Shown here: piece by piece, positions 47,002 through 56,620 of the stretch
Numbering within the stretch: the stretch's first letter is position 1
Layout of the letters: every line of letters starts with the position of its first letter
Source of the DNA: Bacteroidales bacterium
GTDB taxonomy: Bacteria > Bacteroidota > Bacteroidia > Bacteroidales > Prolixibacteraceae
Reading direction: 5' to 3'
DNA: 64,000 nt
Assembly: GCA_012729335.1 (NCBI GenBank)
Contig: JAAYDJ010000007.1
Location: 338,998 to 402,997, forward strand
Made by a program: the position numbers and the translations under genes
Notes under the pieces: model-generated
What the model saw: only the letters and a program-made list of their open reading frames with translations
The model's database searches: none
What the model was told of the DNA's origin: nothing

Positions 47002-47042
47002 AGATTGTCAGAAAACCAGAATGTCAGAATATCAGAATGTTG
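47002..47042. repeat. Low-complexity CAGAATGT repeats
   Basis: Short imperfect repeats of the form TCAGAATGTCAGAATATCAG between thrA and the kinase-like gene. Confidence 0.7.
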
Positions 47043-47068
47043 TGTTGACCTGGCGGGTGGTCTGTTTT

Positions 47069-49495
47069 TCAGATATTGGAGACCCTGATCAGATCGGCAA
47101 AGACCCCGGCGGCGGTAACTGCAGCTCCGGCCCCGTAACCCTTGATCAGCATCGGGAACTCGTTGTAGCGTTCAGTCTGATAAATGATCAGGTTATTGCT
47201 ACCCTCCAGGTCATAAAAAGGATGGCCCTGTTCGATCTCGCGCAGTTCGGCCCGGGCTTGCCCCTCCCTGAAACTGGCCACAAACCGCCACCGTTTATGT
47301 CCACCGGCCAGAATCTTCCTCTTTTCCTCGAAGAGGGGGTCCAGGGCGGGTATTTTCTGCCAGAATTCTTCGCGGCTGCCCTGGAAATACTCGGCAGGAA
47401 TAAAGGGGATGATGCGGATCTCCTCCTTTTCGAGGTGGTAACCCGATTCCCGGGCCAGGATGAGCAACTTGCGGACCACGTCGGCCCCGCTCAGATCTAC
47501 GCGCGGATCGGGTTCGGTGAAGCCGGCGTCCCGGGCCAGGCGGATGGTCCGGCTCAGGGGAACCTCCTCCGAAATGGTATTAAAGATGAAGTTGAGCGTA
47601 CCCGACATAACTGCCTCTATGCTAATGATTTTATCGCCTGAATTCACCAGGTCGTTGAGCGTGTTGATGATCGGTAGCCCGGCCCCTACGTTGGTCTCGA
47701 AAAGGAATTTCACTCCTTTTTGCTTGGCGGTACGCTTAAGCAGCAGGTAGTTTTCATATTCAGAGGAGGCTGCGGTTTTGTTGGCGGCCACGATATGGAT
47801 ATTCCCGCTGAGGATCCGGTGGTACATGGATGCGACCGTTTCGGATGAGGTACAATCTACAAAGACTGAGTTATAGAGGTTCATTCCGGTCATTTTCTCC
47901 ACGAAGGCGGCGATGTCGGCTTTTTCTCCTTTTTCGGGGAGGGCTTCCCGGAAACCGGCGGGGTCGATGCCTTCACGGTTGAAGAGCATCTGGCGGGTGT
48001 TGGTAATTCCGGCAAGCCTGATCTTCAGGCGGCTCTCCCTGAGCAGTTTCTCCTGCTGGTTGGCGATCTGGGCCAGCAGGTGACTTCCCACGAGCCCGGT
48101 GCCTGCCAGAAAGACGTTCAGCACCGTGTTTTCCGATAGGAAAAAGGACTCGTGGACGACATTAAGGGTTTTGCGGAGGTCCTCACTGCGGACCACCCAC
48201 GAAATATTGAGTTCGGAGGCTCCCTGGGCGATGGCGATCACGTTGATTCCGTTGCGGCCGATGGTCGAAAAGAGCTTTCCGGCCACGCCCGTCGATTGGC
48301 GCATGTTTTCGCCCACGATGGCGACGATGGAAAGTCCGGTTTCCACGATGACCCTGTTGATCTGGTCATGGCGTATTTCCCTTTCAAATTCCTCGCGGAT
48401 GGCGCTTTCGGCGGCTGTGGCTTTCTGTTCTTCGATGGCAATGCTGATCGTGTTTTCCGAAGAGGCCTGGGAGATGAGGATGATGTTTATTTTTTCGCGC
48501 GCCAGGGCAGAGAACAGACGCATGGCGATGCCTGTAACCCCCACCATGCCGATGCCCTGGATGGTGAGCAGGGCGATGCCCTGGATGGAGGAGATCCCTT
48601 TGATGGGGCGTTCCCTGCCGTTAACCGGACTGCGGGTGATCACGGTTCCGGGGCCCTTGGGATTCATGGTATTGAGGATATGTACCGGGATATCCTTTTT
48701 ATACACCGGGAGGATGGTGGGGGGATAGACCACCTTGGCGCCGAAATTGGAGAGTTCCATGGCTTCGGCGTAGGTAAGGGCCGGAATGGTATAGGCGCTG
48801 CTGATGACCCGCGGATCGGCGGTCATAAATCCGTCGACATCGGTCCATATCTCAAGGGCATCGGCCCTGAGGGCTGCAGCCACGATGGCCGCCGTGTAGT
48901 CGGAGCCCCCGCGCCCCAGCGTGGTGAAATCGCCGTGGCTGTTGCGGGCAATGAACCCCGGCATGACCCGCCGGCCCCGGAACCCCTCATAGGCGTCCCT
49001 GATCCGGGAATTGGTCTCCCTGAAGTCCACAGCCGCCTTGCCATATTGGCTGTCGGTGACGATCAGTCCGGCAGAATCGGTCAGTTCTGCCCCCAGAAAA
49101 GAGGCAATGATCCCCGAGGAAATCCTTTCCCCCATGCCCAGGATCCTGTCAAGGGTCTTGGGAGTCAACTCACCGACCAGGGCAATACCGGTAAGTACCA
49201 GGTCTAGTTCATCGAGGATAGCTCCCGCTTTTTGAGCCACTTCCGTTCTTTCCGGCATGGAGAAAAGGGCCCCGGTCACCTCCAGATGACGTTCCCTGAT
49301 CGCCGTGAGTTCCTCGCGGAACAATGGATCACCGGCCGCTGCCATACGCGCTGCACGCAGGATCTGGTCGGTGATGCCCCCCAGGGCCGAAACCACCACT
49401 ACCACGTCTCCGGGTTCTTCCGCAAGAATCTCCCTGACTTTACGGATGTTGACGGCACTCCCCACAGAAGTGCCGCCGAATTTCATTACTTTCAT
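47069..49495 (-). CDS. thrA: Bifunctional aspartokinase / homoserine dehydrogenase
   Basis: 808 aa, standard length for ThrA. Aspartokinase domain (1-about 295): MKVMKFGGTSVGSAVNIRKV, FTTLGRGGSDYTAAIVAAAL. Two ACT domains (about 310-460) carry the allosteric threonine sites: GIGMVGVTGIAMRLFSALAR and STIGRNGINVIAIAQGASEL. Homoserine dehydrogenase (about 465-808): NVFLAGTGLVGSHLLAQI for NAD(P) binding, VAANKTAASSEY, and FLFETNVGAGLPIINTLNDL. Catalyses the first and third steps from aspartate to threonine and is probably feedback-inhibited by threonine. It starts 43 bp after recA, upstream of the kinase-like gene and thrC. Confidence 0.97.
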   Translation of the reverse strand: MKVMKFGGTSVGSAVNIRKVREILAEEPGDVVVVVSALGGITDQILRAARMAAAGDPLFREELTAIRERHLEVTGALFSMPERTEVAQKAGAILDELDLVLTGIALVGELTPKTLDRILGMGERISSGIIASFLGAELTDSAGLIVTDSQYGKAAVDFRETNSRIRDAYEGFRGRRVMPGFIARNSHGDFTTLGRGGSDYTAAIVAAALRADALEIWTDVDGFMTADPRVISSAYTIPALTYAEAMELSNFGAKVVYPPTILPVYKKDIPVHILNTMNPKGPGTVITRSPVNGRERPIKGISSIQGIALLTIQGIGMVGVTGIAMRLFSALAREKINIILISQASSENTISIAIEEQKATAAESAIREEFEREIRHDQINRVIVETGLSIVAIVGENMRQSTGVAGKLFSTIGRNGINVIAIAQGASELNISWVVRSEDLRKTLNVVHESFFLSENTVLNVFLAGTGLVGSHLLAQIANQQEKLLRESRLKIRLAGITNTRQMLFNREGIDPAGFREALPEKGEKADIAAFVEKMTGMNLYNSVFVDCTSSETVASMYHRILSGNIHIVAANKTAASSEYENYLLLKRTAKQKGVKFLFETNVGAGLPIINTLNDLVNSGDKIISIEAVMSGTLNFIFNTISEEVPLSRTIRLARDAGFTEPDPRVDLSGADVVRKLLILARESGYHLEKEEIRIIPFIPAEYFQGSREEFWQKIPALDPLFEEKRKILAGGHKRWRFVASFREGQARAELREIEQGHPFYDLEGSNNLIIYQTERYNEFPMLIKGYGAGAAVTAAGVFADLIRVSNI

Positions 49496-49538
49496 TTTAA
49501 CAGGATCTTTTTCAAAGGCCCCCTTCCTATTGAAAGGG

Positions 49539-50564
49539 TCAGTCGGCAGCCGGTGCCGTGGTGATCACTTCCAGGATTTTGGCTTCCAGTTCGGCCGAGA
49601 GCTCAGGGTTGTCCTTGATGAGCTTGCGCACCGCATCACGCCCCTGTCCGAGTTTGGTCTCCCCGTAACTGAACCAGGAACCGCTTTTCTTGATGATATT
49701 GTAATTGACTCCCAGGTCCACAATCTCTCCTGATTTGGAGATGCCCTCCCCATAGAGGATGTCGAATTCCGCCTTCCGGAAGGGTGGGGCAATTTTGTTC
49801 TTGACCACTTTGACGCGGACATTGTTGCCGGTGACCTCTTCGCCGTCCTTGATCTGGCCGATGCGACGGATGTCGAGGCGGACCGAGGAGTAGAATTTCA
49901 GGGCATTTCCGCCGGTGGTGGTTTCGGGATTCCCGAACATCACGCCGATTTTCTCCCGCAGCTGGTTGATGAAGATGCAGCAGGTGCGGGTTTTGCTGAT
50001 GTTGGCGGTGAGTTTGCGCAGAGCCTGCGACATCAGGCGGGCCTGTAAACCCACCTTGTTTTCACCCATATCGCCTTCGAGTTCGGCTTTGGGAGTCAGC
50101 GCGGCTACCGAGTCGATCACTACAATGTCGACAGCCCCCGAACGGATCAGGTTGTCGGCAATTTCCAGGGCCTGCTCCCCATGGTCGGGCTGGCTGATCA
50201 GCAGCTCGTCGGTGTTGACGCCCAGTTTGCGGGCATAGTAGGGATCAAAGGCATGCTCGGCATCGATGATGGCGGCAATACCCCCGCTCTTCTGTGTCTC
50301 GGCAATGGCATGAATGGCCAGGGTCGTCTTCCCCGAAGATTCGGGACCATAAATCTCAATGATCCTCCCCTTGGGATAACCCCCGATCCCCAGGGCTACA
50401 TCCAGCCCTATCGATCCGGAGGAAATGGCAGGGACATCCTCTACAGGCTTGTCACCCATCCGCATGATGGAACCTTTTCCAAAGCTTTTCTCAATTTTGT
50501 CAAGGGTCAGCTGAAGCGCTTTCAGTTTCTCCTTGTTCACGGCAATCTGATCTTCCTTTGACAT
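49539..50564 (-). CDS. recA: Recombinase RecA
   Basis: 341 aa. Walker [19 protein letters not shown], Walker [21 protein letters not shown], the [20 protein letters not shown] strand with the L2 loop ([20 protein letters not shown]), and the [21 protein letters not shown]-terminal domain. Forms filaments on single-stranded DNA for recombination and SOS signalling. The start is 12 bp below the stop of bcp and the stop is 43 bp above thrA, so all may share a transcript. I see no intein or insertion. Confidence 0.98.
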   Translation of the reverse strand: MSKEDQIAVNKEKLKALQLTLDKIEKSFGKGSIMRMGDKPVEDVPAISSGSIGLDVALGIGGYPKGRIIEIYGPESSGKTTLAIHAIAETQKSGGIAAIIDAEHAFDPYYARKLGVNTDELLISQPDHGEQALEIADNLIRSGAVDIVVIDSVAALTPKAELEGDMGENKVGLQARLMSQALRKLTANISKTRTCCIFINQLREKIGVMFGNPETTTGGNALKFYSSVRLDIRRIGQIKDGEEVTGNNVRVKVVKNKIAPPFRKAEFDILYGEGISKSGEIVDLGVNYNIIKKSGSWFSYGETKLGQGRDAVRKLIKDNPELSAELEAKILEVITTAPAAD

Positions 50565-50575
50565 GATTGGTAATA

Positions 50576-51040
50576 TTAAAGGTTAAGGGTTTTCTCTATC
50601 TGAAAGGTGTGGTTTTTGGTGTCTACGCTGGTGAAGATCTCTGTGATCATCCCCTCACCGTCGATCACGAAGGTGGTGCGTAACACGCCCATGTATGGCT
50701 TGCCGTACATTTTCTTCTCTCCCCAGGCCCCGTAAAGCTCCATCATCCGGTGTTCCGGATCGGAAAGAAGGGTGAACTTCAGTCCGTATTTTGCAATGAA
50801 TTTCTGGTGGGAAGCGGCGCTGTCAGGACTTACCCCCACCACCTGGTAACCCCGGTTTAACCAGGTCTCATAATGGTCATTCAGGTTGCAGGCCTCCGCG
50901 GTGCACCCAGGGGTATTGTCCTTGGGATAGAAATAGAGGATCAGCTTTTTTCCCTTGAAATCAGTTAGTTTCACTGTCTTTCCGTCCTGGTCGACCCCCT
51001 CGAAATGAGGCGCCGGATCTCCTTTTTTCAGTGTTGTCAT
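50576..51040 (-). CDS. bcp: Peroxiredoxin, Bcp/PrxQ type (thiol peroxidase)
   Basis: 154 aa. The peroxidatic Cys46 is in [16 protein letters not shown] and the resolving Cys51 is five residues on, the PrxQ pattern. [20 protein letters not shown] and [20 protein letters not shown] complete the fold, ending in [11 protein letters not shown]. Reduces peroxides with thioredoxin. The gene leads a minus-strand run (bcp, recA, thrA). Confidence 0.95.
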   Translation of the reverse strand: MTTLKKGDPAPHFEGVDQDGKTVKLTDFKGKKLILYFYPKDNTPGCTAEACNLNDHYETWLNRGYQVVGVSPDSAASHQKFIAKYGLKFTLLSDPEHRMMELYGAWGEKKMYGKPYMGVLRTTFVIDGEGMITEIFTSVDTKNHTFQIEKTLNL

Positions 51041-51062
51041 AAAGTTTACAATTTTCTATTTA

Positions 51063-51070
51063 CAAATATA
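51063..51070 (-). promoter_or_regulatory. -7 element of bcp
   Basis: Minus-strand TATATTTG, a perfect TAnnTTTG, 22 nt before the bcp ATG. A -33 TTTG at the right spacing was not found. Confidence 0.4.
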
Positions 51071-51196
51071 TACCTTAATTGGTTTCCGCCGGGGTTTTGT
51101 TTTCTTTTACCCGGGGCGATGTTCAAAAATAAATCTTATGCCGGCTTTTGCATGATTATTGTATCTTTAAGGCATGATTAATCCGGTTGCATAGCT

Positions 51197-52840
51197 ATGC
51201 TGAGATTGCTGTTACGTTATCATATGTTCCTGTGGCAGTCGCTCTTTCTGATGGGGTCGGCGGTACCGGGGGAAGCCATGGTGCTGACTCAGCCCGATGC
51301 ACGTGAGCAGGCGGTGGTGTTGCCGCAACCCGATCCACGTGAACAGGCGGTGGCCTGGTTCCAGTCGGGGCAGTTTGATAAGGCTTTGCCGGTTTTTGCA
51401 AAACTGGCCTACGACTTTCCCTACGATTATATGGTGAAATACTATCTGGGAGCCACCATGGTGGAAACCGGGGATTTTGGGGTCGAGGCCGAAAAGAACC
51501 TGGTGCTGGCGATGCCCCGTGACGTTCCCCCGAAGGTCTATTATTATCTGGGGGTCCTCAGCCATTCCCGCAATAACTGGAACAGCGCACAGCGCTATTA
51601 CAACCGTTTTCGCAACAATGCCGATTCTGCCCAGGTCAGGGAACTTGAGGTGGCCCGGCTGACCGAACTCTGTTTCGCTCAGGTCAATCCCTTTGTTGAC
51701 GAAAGGATAAAGGTTTCTCCGGAAACGTCTGTTCAGCAAGCAGAGACGCTATCGCCTCCGGAGCGCACCGTTCAGGAGGCAGAACAGCTATCGCCTCCGG
51801 AGCGCACCGTTCAGGAGCCGAAGATACCATCACCTCCGGAAACCTCTGTTCAGGGGGTGACGGAACAAATATCTGCCGGAACATCTCTGGACCCGGTGAA
51901 GGAAGCGTTATCTCAGGAAGAATCCGCGACCAATGTGGTGTCAACCGGGAATGATCCAGGGACCATTGCACTTCCCGGAGTGGAAGGCGATTCCCTACAG
52001 GTTACTGAAGAGGTGATTCCGGAGGGGGAGAGGGCTGAACCTGGTCCGGTGGCGGGAGCGCCCCTTTCTTCCGGAGGGGAGAGCGCAAAGGAATTCCCGC
52101 GGTTCATTCATTTCCAGGTTACAGAAAAGGTGACCTACCTGGCGGAATGGATGTTTCAGGTTCCGGAGGCGCTGCAGGCGTTCCGTGAAGCCGAAGCTTC
52201 GCAGCAAAAACTCGATCTCCTTTTGCGCGACACCGACCACCTGCGGAAGGCGTATCATCTTCATGCGCACCCCGCAACCCGTGATTCGCTGGCGCGGCTC
52301 ATCGGGCAGGCCGAAAGAGAAACCATCCTTCTGAAAGGAGAAATGGATGGCCGGTTCCGGAAAGCGGCGGCATTGGAGCAGGCCTGGTGGCAGGATGCCG
52401 GCTATGAGGTTTATGAGCGGTTTTCAAGGATCAGAGACTCGCTGCTGGCGCTGCAGGAACCCTCCAGGCCGGTGATCCCCGACCTTGGTCCGGAAGTGTT
52501 TCTCGAGGCTGCGGGAACCACCTCGACGGTGACTGCTATCGGCACTTCCGACGAAAAGGAGAAGGCTCCCGATGAAAACCAGCTGGTTTACAGGATTCAG
52601 CTGGGGGCTTACCCCAAAGCCGTTCCCGCCAGCCGTAAGGCCCTCTTCGACAAAATATCGAAAATCAGGGTCATCGATACCTATATCAACGAAAATGGGG
52701 CTACGGTATATACAACAGGGAGCCTCACCAATTACAGCGATGCCCTGAAACTGATGGAGCAGGTCAGACTCGAAGGCGTGAAAGATGCTTTCGTCATTGC
52801 CCTGCAAAACGGAAAAAGAGTATCTTTACCCAAACAATAG
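51197..52840 (+). CDS. Exported TPR protein with proline/glutamate repeats and SPOR-like C-terminus
   Basis: 547 aa. The N-terminus (MLRLLLRYHMFLWQSLFLMG) is a likely signal peptide. A TPR-like region spans about 50-160 (AVAWFQSGQFDKALPVFAKL, NNWNSAQRYYNRFRNNADSA). Residues about 175-220 are 13-residue repeats with SPPERTVQE or SPPETSVQ. A helical part follows (about 300-430, ALQAFREAEASQQKLDLLLR), and a SPOR-like domain ends the protein (YRIQLGAYPKAVPASRKALF, TVYTTGSLTNYSDALKLMEQ), probably binding peptidoglycan. Likely periplasmic; role unknown. It is the first gene of a plus-strand cluster with clpS (9-bp gap), nfeD and floA. Confidence 0.75.
   Translation: MLRLLLRYHMFLWQSLFLMGSAVPGEAMVLTQPDAREQAVVLPQPDPREQAVAWFQSGQFDKALPVFAKLAYDFPYDYMVKYYLGATMVETGDFGVEAEKNLVLAMPRDVPPKVYYYLGVLSHSRNNWNSAQRYYNRFRNNADSAQVRELEVARLTELCFAQVNPFVDERIKVSPETSVQQAETLSPPERTVQEAEQLSPPERTVQEPKIPSPPETSVQGVTEQISAGTSLDPVKEALSQEESATNVVSTGNDPGTIALPGVEGDSLQVTEEVIPEGERAEPGPVAGAPLSSGGESAKEFPRFIHFQVTEKVTYLAEWMFQVPEALQAFREAEASQQKLDLLLRDTDHLRKAYHLHAHPATRDSLARLIGQAERETILLKGEMDGRFRKAAALEQAWWQDAGYEVYERFSRIRDSLLALQEPSRPVIPDLGPEVFLEAAGTTSTVTAIGTSDEKEKAPDENQLVYRIQLGAYPKAVPASRKALFDKISKIRVIDTYINENGATVYTTGSLTNYSDALKLMEQVRLEGVKDAFVIALQNGKRVSLPKQ
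51748..51817 (+). repeat. 39-bp tandem repeat inside the TPR-SPOR-like gene
   Basis: 31 identical bases (starting GCTATCGCCTCCGGAGCGCA) at 51748-51778 and again at 51787-51817, a 39-bp period, encoding the 13-residue SPPERTVQE repeat. Diverged copies lie on both sides. Confidence 0.88.
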
Positions 52841-52849
52841 TATTCCAGG

Positions 52850-53128
52850 ATGACAGCCAGGGAAACGAGAAAAGATCCTGAACAGCACTCCGGAGAGGTG
52901 GTAGCCGGCAAAAAGGTTCTTATCCTGCACAATGATGATGTGCATACCTTTGATTATGTGATCGAAGCACTGGTGGAGATATGCGGGCACGAGTATTACC
53001 AGGCTTCCCAGTGTGCCACTATCACCCATTTCAAGGGAAAATGCGACATTAAAAGAGGTGGGTTTTCCAGCCTGAAGGTCATGAAAGATGCACTGATGGA
53101 GAGGGAACTCACCGTGACCATCGACTGA
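52850..53128 (+). CDS. clpS: ClpS, adaptor of the ClpAP protease (N-end rule)
   Basis: 92 aa. The core KVLILHNDDVHTFDYVIEAL has the conserved NDD that contacts the N-degron amino group. The remainder (GHEYYQASQCATITHFKGKC and KRGGFSSLKVMKDALMEREL) follows the ClpS fold, although family members usually have an H-x-G-x-A pattern where this protein has HFKGKCDIKRG. It delivers proteins with destabilising N-termini to ClpA/ClpC. It sits 9 bp after the TPR-SPOR-like gene and 42 bp before nfeD. Confidence 0.9.
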   Translation: MTARETRKDPEQHSGEVVAGKKVLILHNDDVHTFDYVIEALVEICGHEYYQASQCATITHFKGKCDIKRGGFSSLKVMKDALMERELTVTID

Positions 53129-53170
53129 ACATCGTGATCAGCCGCGAACCAAAGAAAAGGACAGAACGAC

Positions 53171-53644
53171 ATGACCATACTGATAATCATATTTCTGGTG
53201 ATACTGGGATTGTTTCTCCTGCTGTTGGAGTTTGTAGTGATCCCGGGGATTACCATTGCCGGCATCGGCGGGGTGATCATGCTCATTGGCAGCGTATATC
53301 TGGGATTCACGGAGTACGGTGTGGTGGGTGGCCTGGTGACCCTGCTGTCGATTTTGGTGACGGCACCCTGGATGTTTTACTATTTTTTCAGGTCCAGGGC
53401 CGGGCGCAAGCTGGTGCTGGAAACCCAAATTGACGGAAAGGTGGAGGGTTTTAACGCCGGAAGCCTCCATGTAGGTGACCAGGGAGTGACCCTGGGGCGG
53501 CTGGCGCCTTCCGGTAAGGTAAAGGTGGGCGATCAGACGCTCGAGGCCCGTTCCACCGGCCCCTTCATCGACCCGCACCAACCGGTCAGGGTGGTCAAAA
53601 TCCTTTCTAACGCGATTATTGTAGAATTACTAAAATCTGAATAA
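53171..53644 (+). CDS. NfeD-family membrane protein
   Basis: 157 aa. Three helices lie in about 1-80 ([58 protein letters not shown]). An OB-fold domain follows (about 95-157: [36 protein letters not shown]). This is the short NfeD1b type that accompanies flotillin-like proteins. It is one base upstream of floA and probably works with it in membrane microdomains. Confidence 0.9.
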   Translation: MTILIIIFLVILGLFLLLLEFVVIPGITIAGIGGVIMLIGSVYLGFTEYGVVGGLVTLLSILVTAPWMFYYFFRSRAGRKLVLETQIDGKVEGFNAGSLHVGDQGVTLGRLAPSGKVKVGDQTLEARSTGPFIDPHQPVRVVKILSNAIIVELLKSE

Positions 53645-53645
53645 C

Positions 53646-54626
53646 ATGGTAGAATCTGTAGGAATTTTCGGAATGATAGCGGGGATTATCATCCTGCTGA
53701 TCGTTTTCTTGTATTTTGTTCCGGTGGGGTTGTGGTTTTCGGCTCTGGTATCGGGGGTCCGGATCAGCCTTTTGCAACTCTTTCTGATGCGTTTCAGGAA
53801 GGTGCCCCCTGGGGTGATCGTCAGGGCGATGATCGAGGGGACCAAGGCAGGGATCCCGTTGAACCGCAACGACCTGGAGGCCCATTTTCTGGCCGGAGGG
53901 CACGTGGCCAATGTGGTGCATGCCCTGGTTTCGGCCAGCAAGGCGAATATCCAGCTCTCCTTTAACATGGCCACGGCCATTGACCTGGCCGGCCGCGATG
54001 TCTTCGAGGCCGTACAGATGTCGGTGAATCCCAAGGTGATCAACACCCCTCCGGTAACGGCCGTGGCCAAGGACGGGATCCAGCTTATCGCCAAGGCCAG
54101 GGTAACCGTCAGGGCCAACATCCGCCAACTGGTGGGCGGTGCAGGTGAGGAGACCGTCCTGGCCCGTGTGGGCGAAGGCATCGTTTCCAGCATCGGTTCA
54201 GCACACTCCCACAAGGAAGTGCTTGAAAATCCTGATTTCATCTCACGTACCGTGCTCGAGAAAGGCCTCGATGCCGGAACGGCTTTTGAAATCCTCTCCA
54301 TCGATATTGCCGACATTGATATCGGAAAAAATATCGGGGCGGGATTGCAGATCGATCAGGCCGAAGCCGACAAAAACATCGCCCAGGCCAAGGCCGAGGA
54401 AAGACGCGCCATGGCTGTGGCCCTGGAACAGGAAATGCGCGCCAAAGCCCAGGAAGCCCGTGCCAAGGTGATCGAGGCCGAAGCACAGATCCCCCTGGCC
54501 ATCTCAGAAGCCTTCCGCACCGGCAACCTGGGCGTCATGGATTACATGCGCTATAAAAATATCATGGCCGATACCTCCATGCGCGATTCCATCGCCACCG
54601 AGGAACAATCCCGGAAAAAGAAATAA
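53646..54626 (+). CDS. floA: Flotillin-like protein FloA
   Basis: 326 aa. An N-terminal hairpin of hydrophobic helices (about 8-50) is followed by the SPFH domain (about 65-230: [60 protein letters not shown]). A coiled-coil then runs with Ala/Glu repeats (about 240-300: [35 protein letters not shown]), ending in [20 protein letters not shown], a FloA/UPF0365 signature. Organises functional membrane microdomains. The upstream nfeD gene is one base away; a terminator lies 65 bp downstream. Confidence 0.95.
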   Translation: MVESVGIFGMIAGIIILLIVFLYFVPVGLWFSALVSGVRISLLQLFLMRFRKVPPGVIVRAMIEGTKAGIPLNRNDLEAHFLAGGHVANVVHALVSASKANIQLSFNMATAIDLAGRDVFEAVQMSVNPKVINTPPVTAVAKDGIQLIAKARVTVRANIRQLVGGAGEETVLARVGEGIVSSIGSAHSHKEVLENPDFISRTVLEKGLDAGTAFEILSIDIADIDIGKNIGAGLQIDQAEADKNIAQAKAEERRAMAVALEQEMRAKAQEARAKVIEAEAQIPLAISEAFRTGNLGVMDYMRYKNIMADTSMRDSIATEEQSRKKK

Positions 54627-54690
54627 CCGTTCCTTCGCAATCGTTTTCTGTAAAACAACATTTGCTTTAAATAGCTGTTGCGAAAATTAT

Positions 54691-54722
54691 AAAAGGCTGT
54701 CTGTCAACGGACAGCCTTTTTT
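54691..54722 (+). terminator. Terminator of floA
   Basis: Stem AAAAGGCTGTC (54691-54701) with GACAGCCTTTT (54710-54720), loop of eight bases, T-run. Confidence 0.85.
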
Positions 54723-54845
54723 CTTGAAGGACCTGTTATTAAAAATATTAAAAAGAGTTAAAGAGATGTGAAAAATATTCGATCGAAATCCAATGTTAAG
54801 CGAATATTAAAAAATGTTTTAGAGCAGGTTTTTTTGATTGCCGGG

Positions 54846-54877
54846 TTTGGAGTGAAAGGTCAGGAGCCTTATCTTTG
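54846..54877 (+). promoter_or_regulatory. Perfect Bacteroidota consensus promoter
   Basis: TTTG (54846-54849), exactly 20 nt, then TATCTTTG (54870-54877). Both boxes match the consensus fully. The predicted start is near 54884. No gene follows before the terminator at 54936. Confidence 0.7.
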
Positions 54878-54883
54878 TCATGG

Positions 54884-54965
54884 TTTTAGTTTCATAGGTT
54901 TAGGTTTGATTAGTTTTATTGGTTTAGTTAGGTGAAAAGGGCGAGTGATGACTCGTCCTTTTTTT
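54884..54965 (+). ncRNA. Candidate small RNA of about 80 nt
   Basis: The interval between a perfect promoter (54846-54877) and an intrinsic terminator (54936-54965). The sequence is rich in T and G with repeated TAGGTTT, GGTTTAG and TAGTTTTA motifs, and has no convincing reading frame. Direction is plus, opposite to proS and independent of floA because the floA terminator precedes it. A 5'-end stretch of low structure followed by a stable hairpin is typical of trans-acting or decoy small RNAs. No family is recognised. Expression is inferred only. Confidence 0.55.
54936..54965 (+). terminator. Intrinsic terminator of the small RNA
   Basis: Stem GGGCGAGT (54939-54946) with ACTCGTCC (54951-54958), one G-U pair, GATG loop, preceded by AAAA and followed by seven T. 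Confidence 0.85.
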
Positions 54966-54986
54966 GTGCCCTGGCGGGGGCACATT

Positions 54987-55019
54987 AAAAAACCTGTTCC
55001 GGTGAGGAACAGGTTTTTT
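54987..55019 (-). terminator. Terminator of proS
   Basis: Fourteen-base-pair stem 54987-55000/55006-55019 (AAAAAACCTGTTCC and complement) with loop GGTGA. It has a T-run on the minus strand 26 bp after the proS stop, and may act in both directions. Confidence 0.85.
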
Positions 55020-55044
55020 CTTTCCGGCTAAGGAGGGCCTGATG

Positions 55045-56520
55045 TCAGTACGCGATGGCGAAGAGGACGCGCTGTGCCGACGGCTGTCCCGAATAAATGC
55101 AGAGCCCTTCTTCGGGTTCGGCATCGAGGGGGATGCAGCGGATGGTCGCTTTGGTCTCTTCCTTGATACGGGCTTCTGTTTCCGGAGTGCCGTCCCAGTG
55201 GGCCGAGATGAACCCCCCTTTTTCGGTAAGGAGGGTTTTGAACTCTTCCCAGGTGTCGGCTTTGCGGATGTTTTCATCCCTGAAGGCGGTGGCTTTGCGG
55301 AAGATGTTTTCCTGGATATCGGCCAGCAGTTTTTCGATCACTTCGTCGATGCCTTCAACCGGCAGGACTTCCTTGGTGAGGGTATCGCGGCGGGCGACCT
55401 CCACGGTCCCCTTTTCCAGGTCGCGGGGACCCATGGCCAGCCTTACAGGTACTCCCTTAAGCTCATATTCGGCGAATTTCCATCCTGGTTTCTTGTTGTC
55501 GTTGTCGTCGTATTTGACCGAGATGCCGCGGGCTTTCAGCTGCGGAATGATTTGGTCGGCTACGGCAGAAACCCTGTCGAGTTCCTCCTTATTTTTATAG
55601 ATGGGGACGATGACCACCTGAATGGGGGCCAGGTTGGGAGGCAGCACCAGTCCGTTGTCGTCAGAGTGGGCCATGACCAGGGCGCCCATCAGCCGGGTGG
55701 AAACCCCCCAGGAGGTGGCCCAGACATGCTCCAGTACCCCTTCCCTGTTGGAAAACATGACATCAAAGGCCTTGGCAAAGTTCTGGCCCAGAAAATGGGA
55801 GGTTCCGCACTGAAGAGCTTTCCCATCCTGCATGAGCCCCTCGATGCAATAGGTCTCCACGGCCCCCGCGAATCGCTCGTTTTCCGACTTGATCCCTTTG
55901 ATGACAGGGATGCCCATGAATTTCTCGGCAAAATCGGCATAAAGGTTGATGATTTTGAGGGTCTCCTCCACGGCTTCCTCACGGGTGGCGTGCGCCGTAT
56001 GCCCCTCCTGCCAGAGAAATTCGGCCGTCCGCAGGAAAAGACGGGTGCGCATTTCCCACCTCACCACGTTGGCCCACTGGTTGATCAGGATGGGCAGGTC
56101 ACGGTGTGACTGGATCCAGTTGCGGTAGGTGTTCCAGATGATGGTTTCCGAGGTGGGCCTGATGATCAGCTCTTCCTCCAGTTTGGCCTCGGGATCCACC
56201 ACCACACCCTTCCCGTCGGGATCGTTTTTAAGCCGGTAGTGGGTCACCACGGCACACTCCTTGGCAAAACCCTCTACATGGGCCGCTTCCCGGCTGAAAA
56301 AGGACTTCGGAATGAACAAGGGAAAATAGGCATTCACATGCCCCGTTTCCTTGAACATCTTGTCAAGCTGTGCCTGCATCTTCTCCCAGATGGCATATCC
56401 GTAAGGCTTGATCACCATGCATCCGCGCACCGCAGAATTCTCGGCCAGGTCAGCCTTATTGACCAGATCCAGGTACCACTGCGAGTAATTGTCTCCACGC
56501 GTCGTTATTTCTTTAGCCAT
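55045..56520 (-). CDS. proS: Prolyl-tRNA synthetase, short (archaeal/eukaryal-like) type
   Basis: 491 aa class II synthetase. N-terminus [20 protein letters not shown]; motif 1 region [18 protein letters not shown]; motif 2 [19 protein letters not shown] with [20 protein letters not shown]; motif 3 [20 protein letters not shown]. The anticodon-binding domain follows (about 285-380) and a zinc-binding-like C-terminal domain ends with RVLFAIAY. It lacks the editing insertion of the long bacterial type. This form is usual in Bacteroidota. Confidence 0.96.
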   Translation of the reverse strand: MAKEITTRGDNYSQWYLDLVNKADLAENSAVRGCMVIKPYGYAIWEKMQAQLDKMFKETGHVNAYFPLFIPKSFFSREAAHVEGFAKECAVVTHYRLKNDPDGKGVVVDPEAKLEEELIIRPTSETIIWNTYRNWIQSHRDLPILINQWANVVRWEMRTRLFLRTAEFLWQEGHTAHATREEAVEETLKIINLYADFAEKFMGIPVIKGIKSENERFAGAVETYCIEGLMQDGKALQCGTSHFLGQNFAKAFDVMFSNREGVLEHVWATSWGVSTRLMGALVMAHSDDNGLVLPPNLAPIQVVIVPIYKNKEELDRVSAVADQIIPQLKARGISVKYDDNDNKKPGWKFAEYELKGVPVRLAMGPRDLEKGTVEVARRDTLTKEVLPVEGIDEVIEKLLADIQENIFRKATAFRDENIRKADTWEEFKTLLTEKGGFISAHWDGTPETEARIKEETKATIRCIPLDAEPEEGLCIYSGQPSAQRVLFAIAY

Positions 56521-56620
56521 TTTCCTATCTTTGGTACAAATTTTGCTTTCTTAACAATGATAATTTTTGTTCGCAAAATAAGTAAATAATATCTTACAAA
56601 GTAAAGAGGGAGGATGCGTA

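Larger units (their letters stand above)
54627..55044. other. Intergenic region with three hairpins and an isolated promoter
   Basis: About 420 bp between convergent floA and proS. Contents: floA terminator (54691-54722), AT-rich spacer, a perfect promoter (54846-54877), a short T/G-rich transcribed stretch with its own terminator (54936-54965), and the proS terminator (54987-55019). No protein-coding frame is supported. Confidence 0.75.
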
